Shown: piece by piece, positions 40,565 to 49,018 of the stretch
How the letters are laid out: each line of letters opens with the position of its first letter
Position numbering within the stretch: the first letter of the stretch is position 1
Assembly: GCF_914271485.1 (NCBI RefSeq)
Contig: NZ_CAJZAG010000017.1
Coordinates: 57,874 to 121,873, forward strand
Origin: Cupriavidus pampae
GTDB lineage: Bacteria > Pseudomonadota > Gammaproteobacteria > Burkholderiales > Burkholderiaceae
Direction of reading: 5' to 3'
DNA length: 64,000 nt
Notes under the pieces: model-generated
Seen by the model: the letters and a program-made list of their open reading frames with translations, nothing else
Told to the model about the DNA's origin: nothing
The model's database searches: none
Made by a program: the position numbers and the translations under genes

Positions 40565-41725
40565 TTATCCCTGTTCGAGGCGCTTGCGCTCGTTGTCCAG
40601 ATGGAACGCGCCCTCCACCACCACGCGGTCTCCCGGCTTCACACCGCCGAGCACCACGCGCATGCCGTCGCTTTCGGCGCCGAGCTTCACTTTGGTCAGG
40701 CGGTATTGATGGTTCGGCATCTCGACGTACACGCATTCGTCGTTGCCATCGCGCACCACGGCGGACTCCGGCACCACCAGTTGCTCCACGGCCTTGCTGG
40801 CGATCAGCATGCTGGCGAGCATCGCGGGCTTGAGGCGGCCATCGCGATTGTCGAGTTCGGTCCGCACGAGCACCGTGCGCGTCTGCGGGTTCACGGTGCG
40901 GCCCACATAGATCAGCTTGCCAGTGATCGAACCATTGCCGCCGCCAAGCGATGGCACTTCGATATTGACGCTCTGGCCTTCCGCCACCTGCGCAGCCTGC
41001 TGCTCGGGCACTTCGGCCACGACCCACACGCGCGACAGGTCGGCCACGGTATAGAGCGCGTCAGCCGGCTGCACCACCTGGCCTTGCGCGACATTGCGCT
41101 CGACCACGGTGCCGCTGATGCTCGAATACACCGGCGAGTACGAATCGATGCTGCCGCTCTTGGCGAGCGTGGCAATCGCGGCCGGCGACATGCCGAGCAC
41201 GCGCAGCTGGTCACGATAGGCGCGCATCTCCGCGGTCGCGATCGCGAACTCGCTCTCGCGGCGTTGCAGTTCGCCGCGGCCAATCACGTCGGCGGCAAAC
41301 AGCTGGCGCGCGCGCTCGGCATTGCGGGACTGCAGGTCGCTCTGCGCTTCGGCCTTCAGGAACGACATCTGTATCGCGCCGAGTTCGCTGCTGTGCAGGC
41401 GCGCGAGCACCTGGCCCGCTTTCACTTCCTGCCCGAGGATGGCGTAGAGGTCGGTCACGCGGCCAGTCACGCTCGCGCCGATGCGCGAGACGCGTTGCTC
41501 GTCGAAGTCGACGCGGCCGGACACACGCAGGATCTCGGCGAACGGAGACGTGGCGATTGGCGCGATCTTGAGCGTGGCCAGCAGGTTCTGCTCGGGCTGG
41601 ACCAGTCCCGGGGGCAGCTTGGCGGGCGCCGCTTCGGTTTCCGCCTCCTTGGAGCAGCCGCTCAGCGCGAGCACCATCACTGCGGCAGCCGTGAACGAAT
41701 AAAAGAAATTGGGGCGCATGATCAA
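40565..41725 (-). CDS. RND efflux adaptor (CzcB/CusB-like) lipoprotein
   Basis: A 386-aa periplasmic membrane fusion protein. The signal peptide ends in L-S-G-C (residue about 24). A beta-barrel/lipoyl arrangement surrounds a helical hairpin: ASVTGRVTDLYAILGQEVKAGQVLARLHS, then a coiled coil to about residue 190, then SPVYSSISGTVVERNVAQGQ and RVWVVAEVPEQQAAQV. A long His-rich N-terminal metal domain is absent. Its ATG overlaps the end of the outer membrane factor gene (ATGA). Confidence 0.92.
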   Translation of the reverse strand: MIMRPNFFYSFTAAAVMVLALSGCSKEAETEAAPAKLPPGLVQPEQNLLATLKIAPIATSPFAEILRVSGRVDFDEQRVSRIGASVTGRVTDLYAILGQEVKAGQVLARLHSSELGAIQMSFLKAEAQSDLQSRNAERARQLFAADVIGRGELQRRESEFAIATAEMRAYRDQLRVLGMSPAAIATLAKSGSIDSYSPVYSSISGTVVERNVAQGQVVQPADALYTVADLSRVWVVAEVPEQQAAQVAEGQSVNIEVPSLGGGNGSITGKLIYVGRTVNPQTRTVLVRTELDNRDGRLKPAMLASMLIASKAVEQLVVPESAVVRDGNDECVYVEMPNHQYRLTKVKLGAESDGMRVVLGGVKPGDRVVVEGAFHLDNERKRLEQG

Positions 41726-43071
41726 TTCGGAATCTGGGACGTGGGCATCGCGGACGGCATCGGACCGGTAACGCTACCGGGCGCCGCGGACATGAGCTTT
41801 TCGATCTGGATGGCGGCAACCTGCATCTCGTACTGCGCGGTGATCAGTTCATTGCGCGCATTGCGCAGCACGCGCTGCGCGTCGATGAAGTCCAGGATGC
41901 CGCGCTCGCCGAAGCGATACGCGGCCTCCGCCACACCGAGCGCCGACTCGGCTTCGCGCACGATGCCCGATTCGAGCGCCGTGACCTGCGCCTGCGTGAT
42001 CTCGTACTGACGATAGGCGGTATCGAGTTCCTGCATGAGCTCGAACTGGCGCGCCTCCAGCGCGGTCTGGGCCTGCGTGGCCTGCGCGGTGGCTTCGCCC
42101 ACGGGACCATTGCGGCGGTCCCATAGCGGAATCGTCATGACCAGGCCGATCTGCGACACCTTGTTGTCAGGCTGGCGATCGGTCTGCGCGCGCACGGATA
42201 CCTCGGGCCAGCGCAGCGAGCGCTGGTAATCCACGCCCAGTCGCGCGCGCTCGAGTTCCATGCGACGCTGCGTAAGTTCCGCGTTGTTGTTGAGCAGGGT
42301 GTCGTGCAGCACGCCGAGCGCGGGCACGTCAGGCGATGTCCGCAGCGTGCCCGCGACGTCGAACAACGACGGCATGCCGCCGCCCACCTGCTGGCGCAGG
42401 CCGGCCTTGGCCTGATCCACGCGCAGTTCCGCCGTCTGCATGTTCTTCTGCGTGGTGAGCAGTTCGGTCTCGGCCTTGATCAGTTCATAGCGCGGGGCCT
42501 CGCCCACTTCCACACGCAGCCGCGCGCGGGAATGGATCTGCCGCATCATCTCGAGGTCGAGCCGCGCGGAATTGAGCTCCGACTCGCGGCGCAGCACCTG
42601 ATAGAACGACGTCTTGACGCGCGCCGCGAGGTCCGAACGGAACCCCTGCCGCTGCGCCTGCGATGCCTCGAGCCCGCGGCCTGCCATCTCCTGGCGCAGG
42701 CTGCGCTGCTGTGGGTAGTCGAACTTCTGCACCACCGCATAGGTGGGCGCGGCGCCGCTCGGCACATCTGACTGGCGACCCTGCAGGCGGCCATACATCA
42801 GCTCGACCTGCGGGTTCGGATAGGCGCCTGCCGAGGTAATCGCGGCGGAGGCGGCATCCACGCCGGCCTGCGCGGCGTCCACGCCCTTGTTGGTGGACTG
42901 CGCCAGCGCGAGCAGCTGCTGCAGATCGAAAGTCGAGACCGATTGGGTCGTATATGCGGGTGGTGTCCGGACCGCGGCCGGTGCGGTGGCTGCTGCTGGT
43001 TGCTGTGCCCAGGCGGACACGGTCACCAGCGACAACGACGCCGCCCAGGTCAGCGTTATCTTGTTCTTCAT
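41722..43071 (-). CDS. TolC-family outer membrane factor (CzcC-like)
   Basis: A 449-aa outer membrane channel protein with a signal peptide ending AWAQ. It has two repeated helical halves, with LQQLLALAQSTNKGVDAAQAG and PNPQVELMYGR in the first and RRMELERARLGVDYQRSLRW plus RFGERGILDFIDAQRVLRNA in the second. The ATG at 43071 gives the correct signal peptide; the frame is open upstream to 43158. Expected to form the exit duct of the HME-RND pump. Confidence 0.92.
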   Translation of the reverse strand: MKNKITLTWAASLSLVTVSAWAQQPAAATAPAAVRTPPAYTTQSVSTFDLQQLLALAQSTNKGVDAAQAGVDAASAAITSAGAYPNPQVELMYGRLQGRQSDVPSGAAPTYAVVQKFDYPQQRSLRQEMAGRGLEASQAQRQGFRSDLAARVKTSFYQVLRRESELNSARLDLEMMRQIHSRARLRVEVGEAPRYELIKAETELLTTQKNMQTAELRVDQAKAGLRQQVGGGMPSLFDVAGTLRTSPDVPALGVLHDTLLNNNAELTQRRMELERARLGVDYQRSLRWPEVSVRAQTDRQPDNKVSQIGLVMTIPLWDRRNGPVGEATAQATQAQTALEARQFELMQELDTAYRQYEITQAQVTALESGIVREAESALGVAEAAYRFGERGILDFIDAQRVLRNARNELITAQYEMQVAAIQIEKLMSAAPGSVTGPMPSAMPTSQIPN

Positions 43072-43240
43072 GTCGAAAGCAATCGAGCGAAACGGTTGCC
43101 CCACGCCCGCCAAACGGCGGATGACGTCCAGGATGCCAAGGCATCTGCACGAGAGCATGGCGCCATACAGGCGCTAAGGGCAAGGATGCGACCCGCCGTG
43201 TCCGGGCGTTACCGGACAGACGGCGGATGCCGAGAAGACG

Positions 43241-43681
43241 TCAGACGCGGAAGTCGGGAGGGCGGAGCAGGCTCGCGGGACGGCCGAAAGCACGGCCACC
43301 GGAGGGTGCCACGTAGGTGGCAACGGAGAATTGGACGGGTGGTACCGGCGGTAGCAGGAACAGCGCGCTCGACTCCTCGATCTCGTCGAGCATGTCGAGC
43401 GGATCGAGCAGATCCGCGGACCAGATGTTGCAGTAACCGGGCGGCGGCGCGTTATCGACGAAGACTTCGTCCACCTCGAGCGGATCGTCGCCGGGCAGGA
43501 TGATCTGCTCGGCTACAGCGTCGGCGTCATCGAAGAAACCGGTGGCCATCGCCGTGTCAGCCTGCACCGCCGTCTGTGCCGAGGCGTCTATCGCAGGTGC
43601 GTCAGCGCGCACGTTCGCCGCTGCCGAGAACGACAGCGCGGACAGGCACAAGGCAGCCAGCAAGTAGACGACAAAACGCAT
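43241..43681 (-). CDS. Acidic exported protein upstream of the metal efflux operon
   Basis: A 146-aa protein. The signal peptide ends SFSAAA; the mature part is strongly acidic (FFDDADAVAEQI, DDPLEVDEVFVD, DPLDMLDEIEES) and ends with a Pro-rich segment. It lies 170 bp upstream of the czcC-like gene on the same strand, the position held by czcI/cnrY-type accessory genes. It has one Cys and no His, so metal binding would have to be carboxylate-based (inference). Confidence 0.6.
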   Translation of the reverse strand: MRFVVYLLAALCLSALSFSAAANVRADAPAIDASAQTAVQADTAMATGFFDDADAVAEQIILPGDDPLEVDEVFVDNAPPPGYCNIWSADLLDPLDMLDEIEESSALFLLPPVPPVQFSVATYVAPSGGRAFGRPASLLRPPDFRV

Positions 43682-43936
43682 GAATGGGGGGCGCGTGCGT
43701 TGGGGGCGAACGAATCAGTGAAGCGGAGTAGTCACAAACAGCGGCGAAAAACGGCGCCGCAGGATGAATTGCTGCGACACAGCATTGTAACCGAACGAAA
43801 CATGGACCCCGCAGATTCGTCGGAGTTCCATATCCAGGTGACGATTGATGGGGTATGAAGCGAGTCGAGAGGCCGCACACGTCGGCCAAATTGATTAACC
43901 TCGCACCCAGTGCTATGATCTGAGCTTAGCAATCCC

Positions 43937-44302
43937 ATGACAGAACTCGCATATCGCGTCTTCAAGACGCGATGGTTCACCAAGGCAGCGAGAGACGCCG
44001 GAATCTCGGACCAAGAGTTGTGCAGAGCGGCCGAGCAGCTTTTTGCAGGTCAAGCCGACGATCTGGGCGGCAACGTCTGGAAAAAGCGACTGAGCAAGAA
44101 CACACACCGCTCGATTGTCGTCAACAAGGTGGGCGAGTTCTGGGTGTTCGTCTTCCTGTTCGCCAAGGCGGACATGGAAAACATCGATGCGCGTGAGCTG
44201 AAAGACTTCAAGAAGCTCGCCAAGGATTTTCGAATGCTCACGCGGGCTGAACTCGATGGGTTCGTCGAATCCAGGACGTTTATGGAGATTTTCAATGCCT
44301 AA
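43937..44302 (+). CDS. RelE/HigB-type toxin of a type II toxin-antitoxin pair
   Basis: A 121-aa RelE-superfamily protein: FKTRWFTKAARDAGISDQEL, then LGGNVWKKRLSKNTHRSIVV (basic RNA-facing strand) and FWVFVFLFAKADMENIDARE, typical of the longer RelE-like subgroup (pfam RelE/HigB-like). Expected to cleave mRNA on or off the ribosome. It overlaps the antitoxin gene by 8 bp in the toxin-first order. Confidence 0.85.
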   Translation: MTELAYRVFKTRWFTKAARDAGISDQELCRAAEQLFAGQADDLGGNVWKKRLSKNTHRSIVVNKVGEFWVFVFLFAKADMENIDARELKDFKKLAKDFRMLTRAELDGFVESRTFMEIFNA

Positions 44303-44615
44303 GACAAGGTACAAGAGCGCAGCATCCGAAGCCATCCACAGTGCGGCATCGGACCTCTACGATGCCAAGGTCATCAGCAAGAAGACCATGCGCGAGTACG
44401 ACGAACTGTGCATCGAGAAGGCTCCCGATTTCGATGCTAAGGCGATCGCCCGCATCCGCAAAGACGTGAAGGTTAGTCAGGCGGTATTTGCGCACTACCT
44501 GAACACTAGCCCTTCGACAGTCCAGCAATGGGAGCGCGGGGACAAGAAGCCGAGCGGCATGGCGGCTCGGCTCTTGCAGATTGTTAAGAAGCACGGGTTG
44601 GCGGTGATTGCTTAA
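44295..44615 (+). CDS. HTH-type antitoxin (HigA-like)
   Basis: A 106-aa protein. Its C-terminal XRE-type helix-turn-helix spans residues about 52-95 (RIRKDVKVSQAVFAHYLNTS, then STVQQWERGDKKPSG). The N-terminal part probably wraps the toxin. Start ATG 44295, inside the toxin gene, gives translational coupling. Expected to neutralise the RelE-like toxin and repress the operon. Confidence 0.85.
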   Translation: MPKTRYKSAASEAIHSAASDLYDAKVISKKTMREYDELCIEKAPDFDAKAIARIRKDVKVSQAVFAHYLNTSPSTVQQWERGDKKPSGMAARLLQIVKKHGLAVIA

Positions 44616-44731
44616 GTTCGACGGGTACCTGGAAACTCGGCCCTGATATAGCCGCCCCGCCATCAACATTCAAATTTTCCGCCGCCTCACCATCCCTGCC
44701 GACCAGCTTGATGCGCAGCAAGATTCCGCGC

Positions 44732-45613
44732 TTATGCCTCGAATACCTCGCGGTTCGTCTGCACGAAGGTGCTGACGGTCTGCGGGGCCTGGCCGGTGAC
44801 CTTGGCGATGACGCCATCGACGCCGGCGAAGATCCCGTTCTGATAATCCACCGCGGTCGCCAGGAAATGCTGGATCAGAAATTCCGGCAGGTTGTACGTT
44901 TCCAGATGCGCGCGGTATTGCTCCAGCGTCGAGGGCGCGTAGGTGATCTTGCGACCCAGCACCTTGCCGATCTCATCGGCAATCTCCTGCTGATTGAGCT
45001 CGACGGGGCCGAACAGCGAGTAGATGCGGCCGATATGGCCTTCCGGGTCCGTCAAGACGCTGGCGATAAAGCGTGCCTGATCGTCCGCGGCAATCGGCGC
45101 GTGGCGGCCATCGCCATACGGAAGTGTGATCTTGCCCTCGTTCACGATGGGGTCGCGTACCCACGGGAACGTGAGCCACTCCGAGAAATACGTCGGGCGA
45201 ATATGCACCGTGGGAACGCCGGACCAGTCGAGCACGCGCTCGGCAATCCAGTGATCGCGCGCGGCATGGCTCTTCGAGTCCTCACGCGCCGAAATTTGCG
45301 ACATCTCGATCACGACTTCCACGCCCGCGCGCTTGGCCGCATCGGCGAAGTAAGAGGTTGCCTGAATGTAGCCCGGCCGCACCGGGTAGCACAGGTATGC
45401 GCCGGACACGCCCACCATCGCCTGAATAATGTCGTCGTGCTCGAGCAGGTCGCCCACGAAGATCTCGGCACCCTGTGCGCGCAGTGCTTCGCTGCGTTCG
45501 TCTTCGCGATGCACGAATGCGCGCACCGCGTGCCCCTGCTCGAGCAGGTAGCGAATCGTATGGACGCCGGTCTTGCCCGTAGCGCCAGTGATGAGGAATT
45601 TACGTTGTGCCAT
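44732..45613 (-). CDS. NmrA/SDR-type NAD(P)-binding protein
   Basis: A 293-aa atypical short-chain dehydrogenase with GATGKTGVHTIRYLLEQGH at the N-terminus (Rossmann GxxGxxG), then FVHREDERSEALRAQGAEIF. The classic YxxxK is replaced, as in NmrA/QOR2-like proteins; VPTVHIRPTYFSEW follows. Likely a NADP(H)-sensing or quinone reductase-like protein. It is 53 bp downstream of the TetR gene and is probably repressed by it. Confidence 0.88.
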   Translation of the reverse strand: MAQRKFLITGATGKTGVHTIRYLLEQGHAVRAFVHREDERSEALRAQGAEIFVGDLLEHDDIIQAMVGVSGAYLCYPVRPGYIQATSYFADAAKRAGVEVVIEMSQISAREDSKSHAARDHWIAERVLDWSGVPTVHIRPTYFSEWLTFPWVRDPIVNEGKITLPYGDGRHAPIAADDQARFIASVLTDPEGHIGRIYSLFGPVELNQQEIADEIGKVLGRKITYAPSTLEQYRAHLETYNLPEFLIQHFLATAVDYQNGIFAGVDGVIAKVTGQAPQTVSTFVQTNREVFEA

Positions 45614-45666
45614 GCGTGACTCCAATTCTTGAAAATGTCCGACCGGTGTGTATCGCGACCAGTGGT

Positions 45667-46239
45667 TCAGATCGAACCCAGGTGTCGCCTCACATCCTCC
45701 AGAAGCGTCGTTGAAGCGTCGGCATCTTCAATGACACGTGACATCGTGACGGCGCCGATCATGGCCGCTAGCGCGAACGCCGCCGCCGATCTCGCCTCAC
45801 GCGGAGTTTTGTCCGTCATGCGTTTGGCCAGCGCGTCGCGCAAATCGTCGAACCCCTGCGCGGCGGCCTTGCGCGTCTGAGTGTCGGCATGCGCGAGTTC
45901 GCTGCCCATGGCCGTCAGCGGACAACCGCCGGTAGTCGTATCACGATGCGCCACCGAGACATACGCCTCGACGAGCGGCGCGATACCGCGCTTTGCGCCC
46001 TTCTTCGCCAGTGCCGCCTCTAGCTCGCCGACCACCTCGTCCATCGCCTGCGTACAGGCTTCCGCGACGAGCTGATCCTTGGACGCGAAATGCCGATAGA
46101 AGCCACCCTGAGTCAGGCCCAGCGGCGTCATCACGTCGTTCAGCCCCGTCGCCTGAATCCCTTTGAGCCGGAACTCACGCGCCGCAACCTCGACGATGCG
46201 GCGGCGTGTCTCAGCCGTTTCCGCTTTGGACTTTCTCAT
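45667..46239 (-). CDS. TetR-family transcriptional regulator
   Basis: A 190-aa regulator. The helix-turn-helix is at residues about 10-55 (TRRRIVEVAAREFRLKGIQA, then LTQGGFYRHFASKDQLVAEA). The C-terminal domain has TTGGCPLTAMGSELAHAD, a pattern of the QacR/YxaF-like subgroup with a Cys that could sense electrophiles. A perfect palindrome 26 bp upstream (46265-46283) is its probable operator. Operon with the NmrA-like gene. Confidence 0.9.
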   Translation of the reverse strand: MRKSKAETAETRRRIVEVAAREFRLKGIQATGLNDVMTPLGLTQGGFYRHFASKDQLVAEACTQAMDEVVGELEAALAKKGAKRGIAPLVEAYVSVAHRDTTTGGCPLTAMGSELAHADTQTRKAAAQGFDDLRDALAKRMTDKTPREARSAAAFALAAMIGAVTMSRVIEDADASTTLLEDVRRHLGSI

Positions 46240-46264
46240 TTGCGCTCCATGTTTGTGGTCGCCA

Positions 46265-46283
46265 ACCATCTTAATTAGATGGT
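46265..46283 (-). promoter_or_regulatory. Palindromic operator of the TetR/NmrA operon
   Basis: ACCATCT-TAATT-AGATGGT is a perfect 7-bp inverted repeat just upstream of the TetR start and 113 bp from the divergent nitrile hydratase start. It fits autoregulation; control of nitrile hydratase is possible. Confidence 0.75.
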
Positions 46284-46395
46284 AGTCACCCGCTAATTGG
46301 AAGTCAAGGAGGTTTTTCGCCGGCATGGCAAGGATGGATGAGTGGGGGTATGGTGAGAGGCGGCTGCAAAACAACATCCTTGAAAGGAGATTCGC

Positions 46396-47013
46396 ATGGC
46401 GGTAGACATGACCCGGCGCGTAGATGCGCTGGAACAGCTCGTCAAGGCGCATGGGCTGATGGATGAGGAGACGGTGCCGGCGTATCAGCGCCTGCTCGAT
46501 GAGGACTGGTTGCCGAACAATGGCGCAAGGCTGGTCGCGCGCGCGTGGGTCGATCCCGCTTTCAAGCAGCAGTTGCTGACCGACGGCAAGGCCGCGGCCG
46601 CGTCGATGGGCTTCGGTATGCCGGAGCATCACGGCAGTCTGGTCGCCCTGGAGAATACGGCCAATCTGCATAACGTGATCTGCTGCACCTTGTGCTCGTG
46701 CACCGCGTTCACCATCATCGGCATGGCGCCGGGCTGGTACAAGGACCTCGACTATCGCGCGCGCATCGTGCGTGAAGCGCGCACCGTGCTGCGTGAACTC
46801 GGCTTGATCCTGCCGGAGTCGGTTGATATTCGCATCTGGGATACCACCTCCGATACGCGCTATATGGTGTTGCCGTTGCGGCCGCCGCATACCGAGGGAT
46901 GGACCGAGGCGCAGCTTGCGGCCCTGGTGACGCAGGACGCCATGATCGGCGTGACGCGTCTGGAAGCGCCCTACTCCACCGCGGCTGCCTCCGGCGCCAG
47001 CGGCAATTCCTGA
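46396..47013 (+). CDS. nthA: Nitrile hydratase alpha subunit (cobalt type)
   Basis: A 205-aa metal-bearing subunit that hydrates nitriles to amides. The metal-claw motif C97-T-L-C100-S-C102 is intact, and Thr between the first two Cys indicates a low-spin cobalt centre. The two Arg-rich contacts WYKDLDYRARIVREARTVL are present. The usual YPWP sequence after the claw is replaced by TAFTIIG, seen in a divergent branch. GAAAGGAG precedes the ATG. The beta subunit follows after 14 bp. No activator/metallochaperone gene is adjacent. Confidence 0.92.
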   Translation: MAVDMTRRVDALEQLVKAHGLMDEETVPAYQRLLDEDWLPNNGARLVARAWVDPAFKQQLLTDGKAAAASMGFGMPEHHGSLVALENTANLHNVICCTLCSCTAFTIIGMAPGWYKDLDYRARIVREARTVLRELGLILPESVDIRIWDTTSDTRYMVLPLRPPHTEGWTEAQLAALVTQDAMIGVTRLEAPYSTAAASGASGNS

Positions 47014-47027
47014 GCGGAGGCATAGCG

Positions 47028-47645
47028 ATGGATGGCATGCACGATCTCGGCGGCAAACAGGGTTTTGGCCCCGTCTCAGCCGAAGGCAACACCAAGTCGT
47101 TCCACGACGAGTGGGAGGTGAAGGTCAACGCGATCAGCGGCAAGCTGGTTGGCCAGCGCATCTACAACATGGATGAGTACCGGCATGCGATCGAACGCAT
47201 GGATCCGCGGCACTATATCGCGGCGTCGTACTTCGAACGTGTCTTTACCTCGGCCGCGACGTTGTGCGTGGAGAAAGGTATCTTTTCGCACGAGGCGCTG
47301 AACAAGGCCGCGGGTGAGTTTGTTCCGCTGTCTCAGCCAAGCAAGCCTGGTCGCGCTGCGGCTCCCGATTTACCGGAATTGGCCATTGGCGATCTGGTAA
47401 GAGTGAAGACTGATTTTGTTGGCGGTCATATCCGCATGCCGGCTTATATTCGCGGCAAAACTGGACGTGTGGTGGGGATGTCGCCGGTGTATCCGTTTCC
47501 GGATGCCGCAGCGCATGGCATTGCCTCACCCAAGGAACGAACGTTCGACGTCCGCTTTCGCTCCGCCGATCTGTGGCCGGATGGCGCGGAGGATGCGGAG
47601 GTGCATGTTGGGGTGTTTCACAGCTACCTGGTGAAGGTCGAGTGA
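47028..47645 (+). CDS. nthB: Nitrile hydratase beta subunit
   Basis: A 205-aa partner subunit: MDGMHDLGGKQGFGPV start, FHDEWEVKVNAIS, then RHAIERMDPRHYIAASYFER with the Arg that contacts the alpha claw, and a C-terminal SH3-like barrel IGDLVRVKTDFVGGHIRMPA. The stop codon lies in the first unit of a 14-bp tandem repeat. With nthA it should form a functional alpha2beta2 enzyme if cobalt insertion is provided elsewhere. Confidence 0.93.
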   Translation: MDGMHDLGGKQGFGPVSAEGNTKSFHDEWEVKVNAISGKLVGQRIYNMDEYRHAIERMDPRHYIAASYFERVFTSAATLCVEKGIFSHEALNKAAGEFVPLSQPSKPGRAAAPDLPELAIGDLVRVKTDFVGGHIRMPAYIRGKTGRVVGMSPVYPFPDAAAHGIASPKERTFDVRFRSADLWPDGAEDAEVHVGVFHSYLVKVE

Positions 47646-47701
47646 TGAAGGTGGCGTGATGAGGGTGGAGTGACGGGGGTGGAGTGATGGGGGTGGAGTA
47701 G
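47637..47701 (+). repeat. 14-bp tandem repeat across the nthB stop
   Basis: Four full units and a partial one of the type GTGGAGTGATGGGG (47637, 47651, 47665, 47679, partial 47693), differing by one to three bases. The first unit contains the nthB stop TGA, and similar TGA triplets recur in later units. Confidence 0.85.
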
Positions 47702-47710
47702 TCGCCCCGG

Positions 47711-47737
47711 GACCCGGCGATCGTCGGGTCTCCTTTT
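47711..47737 (+). terminator. Terminator of the nitrile hydratase operon
   Basis: GACCCGGCGA/TCGTCGGGTC (47711-47720, 47721-47730) forms a hairpin with one G-T pair, followed by TCCTTTT. Confidence 0.7.
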
Positions 47738-47757
47738 GGCGCAGCCAGCGTTGATGG

Positions 47758-48015
47758 CTAGGGTCTTTGCCTGATGATGACGGGCCGACAGACATGAAAC
47801 GCCACCCGTTTCTCTGCGATCAGCGCCCTCTCCACTGCATCTCGCCAGTCCAGCCATGCAACGGGATCCATGGCCCTCTCCGTGCGGAGAATGTCTTTGG
47901 ATGGCGAACCAAGTATCGCCTTCAGATCATCGCTTTCGGTCATCTCGTACTCGTGCTCGAGAAAATAGGCCATCGCACGGTACGCCTGTTCGATTGTTAG
48001 CATCCTGTCGTTCAA
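47758..48015 (-). CDS. Probable CDI immunity protein (last of the array)
   Basis: An 85-aa acidic protein: MLTIEQAYRAMAYFLEHEYE, then SDDLKAILGS and DPVAWLDWRDAVERAL, the pattern of small alpha-helical proteins often found as immunity genes next to polymorphic toxins. A TTG start at 48015 has GGAG 8 bp upstream and overlaps the stop of a toxin-tail remnant (TTGA); ATG 48003 is the alternative. Terminal gene of the CDI region, convergent with nitrile hydratase. Confidence 0.6.
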   Translation of the reverse strand: MNDRMLTIEQAYRAMAYFLEHEYEMTESDDLKAILGSPSKDILRTERAMDPVAWLDWRDAVERALIAEKRVAFHVCRPVIIRQRP

Positions 48016-48089
48016 TTGATCGTCTCCACTTCGTGTCCACAGGCGTGGCGATTTTGGTTGAGAATCTTTAGTACCGTGCCTGTAGCGGG
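48012..48089 (-). pseudogene. Eroded toxin tail (about 25 codons)
   Basis: Open frame from 48089 to a TGA at 48012-48014. It reads PATGTVLKILNQNRHACG and ends HEVETIN; the stop overlaps the TTG start of the following immunity gene. Just upstream, in a neighbouring frame, RFDP would continue smoothly into ATGTVLKIL, suggesting a one-base deletion. Probably the last residues of a lost CdiA toxin. Confidence 0.45.
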
Positions 48090-48109
48090 TCAAATCGGCC
48101 TGCGGCCGG

Positions 48110-48448
48110 TTATTGATCTCCTTCCCTGAAATCCGCAACGTCAAATCGACCGGGCCAATCTCCGCCATGGGTAACCGCGTCGAGCTCGATGACGCCCTTC
48201 TCTTCCAGCCAGCACGCAAACGACCCGCCATCTTCAAGCTTGCTGTGCTTGAAGCTCCAATCCCACTCGCGTCGGCTCATGCTGTCGAGTGGTGTACGGA
48301 GTGTGATCCGCGTCAGAAACCCGACTTTCGTTTCAATCCGCTGGCTCGCGCGTAAGCCATTTATCTGCGCACGAAGCGCAACACTTGCGGCATCGTTATC
48401 GCGAAAAAGATTGGAAAGCGCGTACTGTTCTAGAGGAGTAAGTCGCAT
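48110..48448 (-). CDS. Immunity-type protein in the CDI array
   Basis: A 112-aa protein starting MRLTPLEQYALSNLFRDN. The end, VIELDAVTHGGDWPGRFDV, is closely similar to a 26-codon remnant at 54847-54927 (ELEVVSHNGDWPLSFHV). The family is thus duplicated within this array, which supports an immunity role. No own toxin is preserved upstream. Confidence 0.6.
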   Translation of the reverse strand: MRLTPLEQYALSNLFRDNDAASVALRAQINGLRASQRIETKVGFLTRITLRTPLDSMSRREWDWSFKHSKLEDGGSFACWLEEKGVIELDAVTHGGDWPGRFDVADFREGDQ

Positions 48449-49018
48449 AGAGGAGTGTGTGTTGTGCTGCGTTAAAAAGACAGCCCGGTCGCACGAGGGA
48501 GCGAAGCGCTACGCCCGCCCAGAGAGCATCGCATCCACGGTGCGCCGGACCGAAACACGTCGCGGTCCATTCGCAACGGTCGGCCCGCTCTTCCACCTAG
48601 TTTTTTGTTCCGAACCGACAGGAGCAAATTTAGAGCTCCCCGTCGAAACCATCTATAGCAATCCATCGAAAAATTGTGGTTTTTTATAAGTTTTTTCACA
48701 GGTTTTTATGATTATTACGAGACAAACATTTGTTTTAATTTTCCGTTTTTTATCGGATGAATCCGAGCTACCTGTGGCAGCCAGATCGAGCTGCCACTCG
48801 GCATAGTGATAGTTTTTTTCAGACGTTTCCGATATAGAAATCGGATTGGCGGATCGAAGGCCACGCCGGAGCGAGTCAACTCGATGAGGGCGTTCCGACC
48901 GTGGTGTGGTCGAGCACATGACGCTGATTGACTTGGGGCGAGCGCGTGCTGCGCAAGTGTTTGGCGCGGATACCAACACCAGCCAGAGCTGGCCGCCCGG
49001 GCGGGCGGCCCACCTTCC
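48449..49018. other. Gap without supported gene; AT-rich core and GC hairpin
   Basis: About 570 bp. The segment 48655-48760 is strongly AT-rich with T-runs. At 48991-49010 the sequence GGCCGCCC-GGGC-GGGCGGCC forms a perfect 8-bp hairpin just after the next immunity gene, possibly a terminator without a T-run. Open frames here have no recognisable protein features. It may hold the degraded body of a toxin module. Confidence 0.5.

Noticed and set aside
37253..42010. Two long plus-strand frames (702 and 757 codons)
   Set aside because: Antisense to the RND pump operon, with His/Arg-rich low-complexity translation and no domains.
44256..44294. Earlier start for the antitoxin
   Set aside because: The extension lies entirely within the toxin gene and the antitoxin family start fits ATG 44295.
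47637..47701. Short-period repeat considered as a CRISPR
   Set aside because: Units are 14 bp, contiguous and without spacers.
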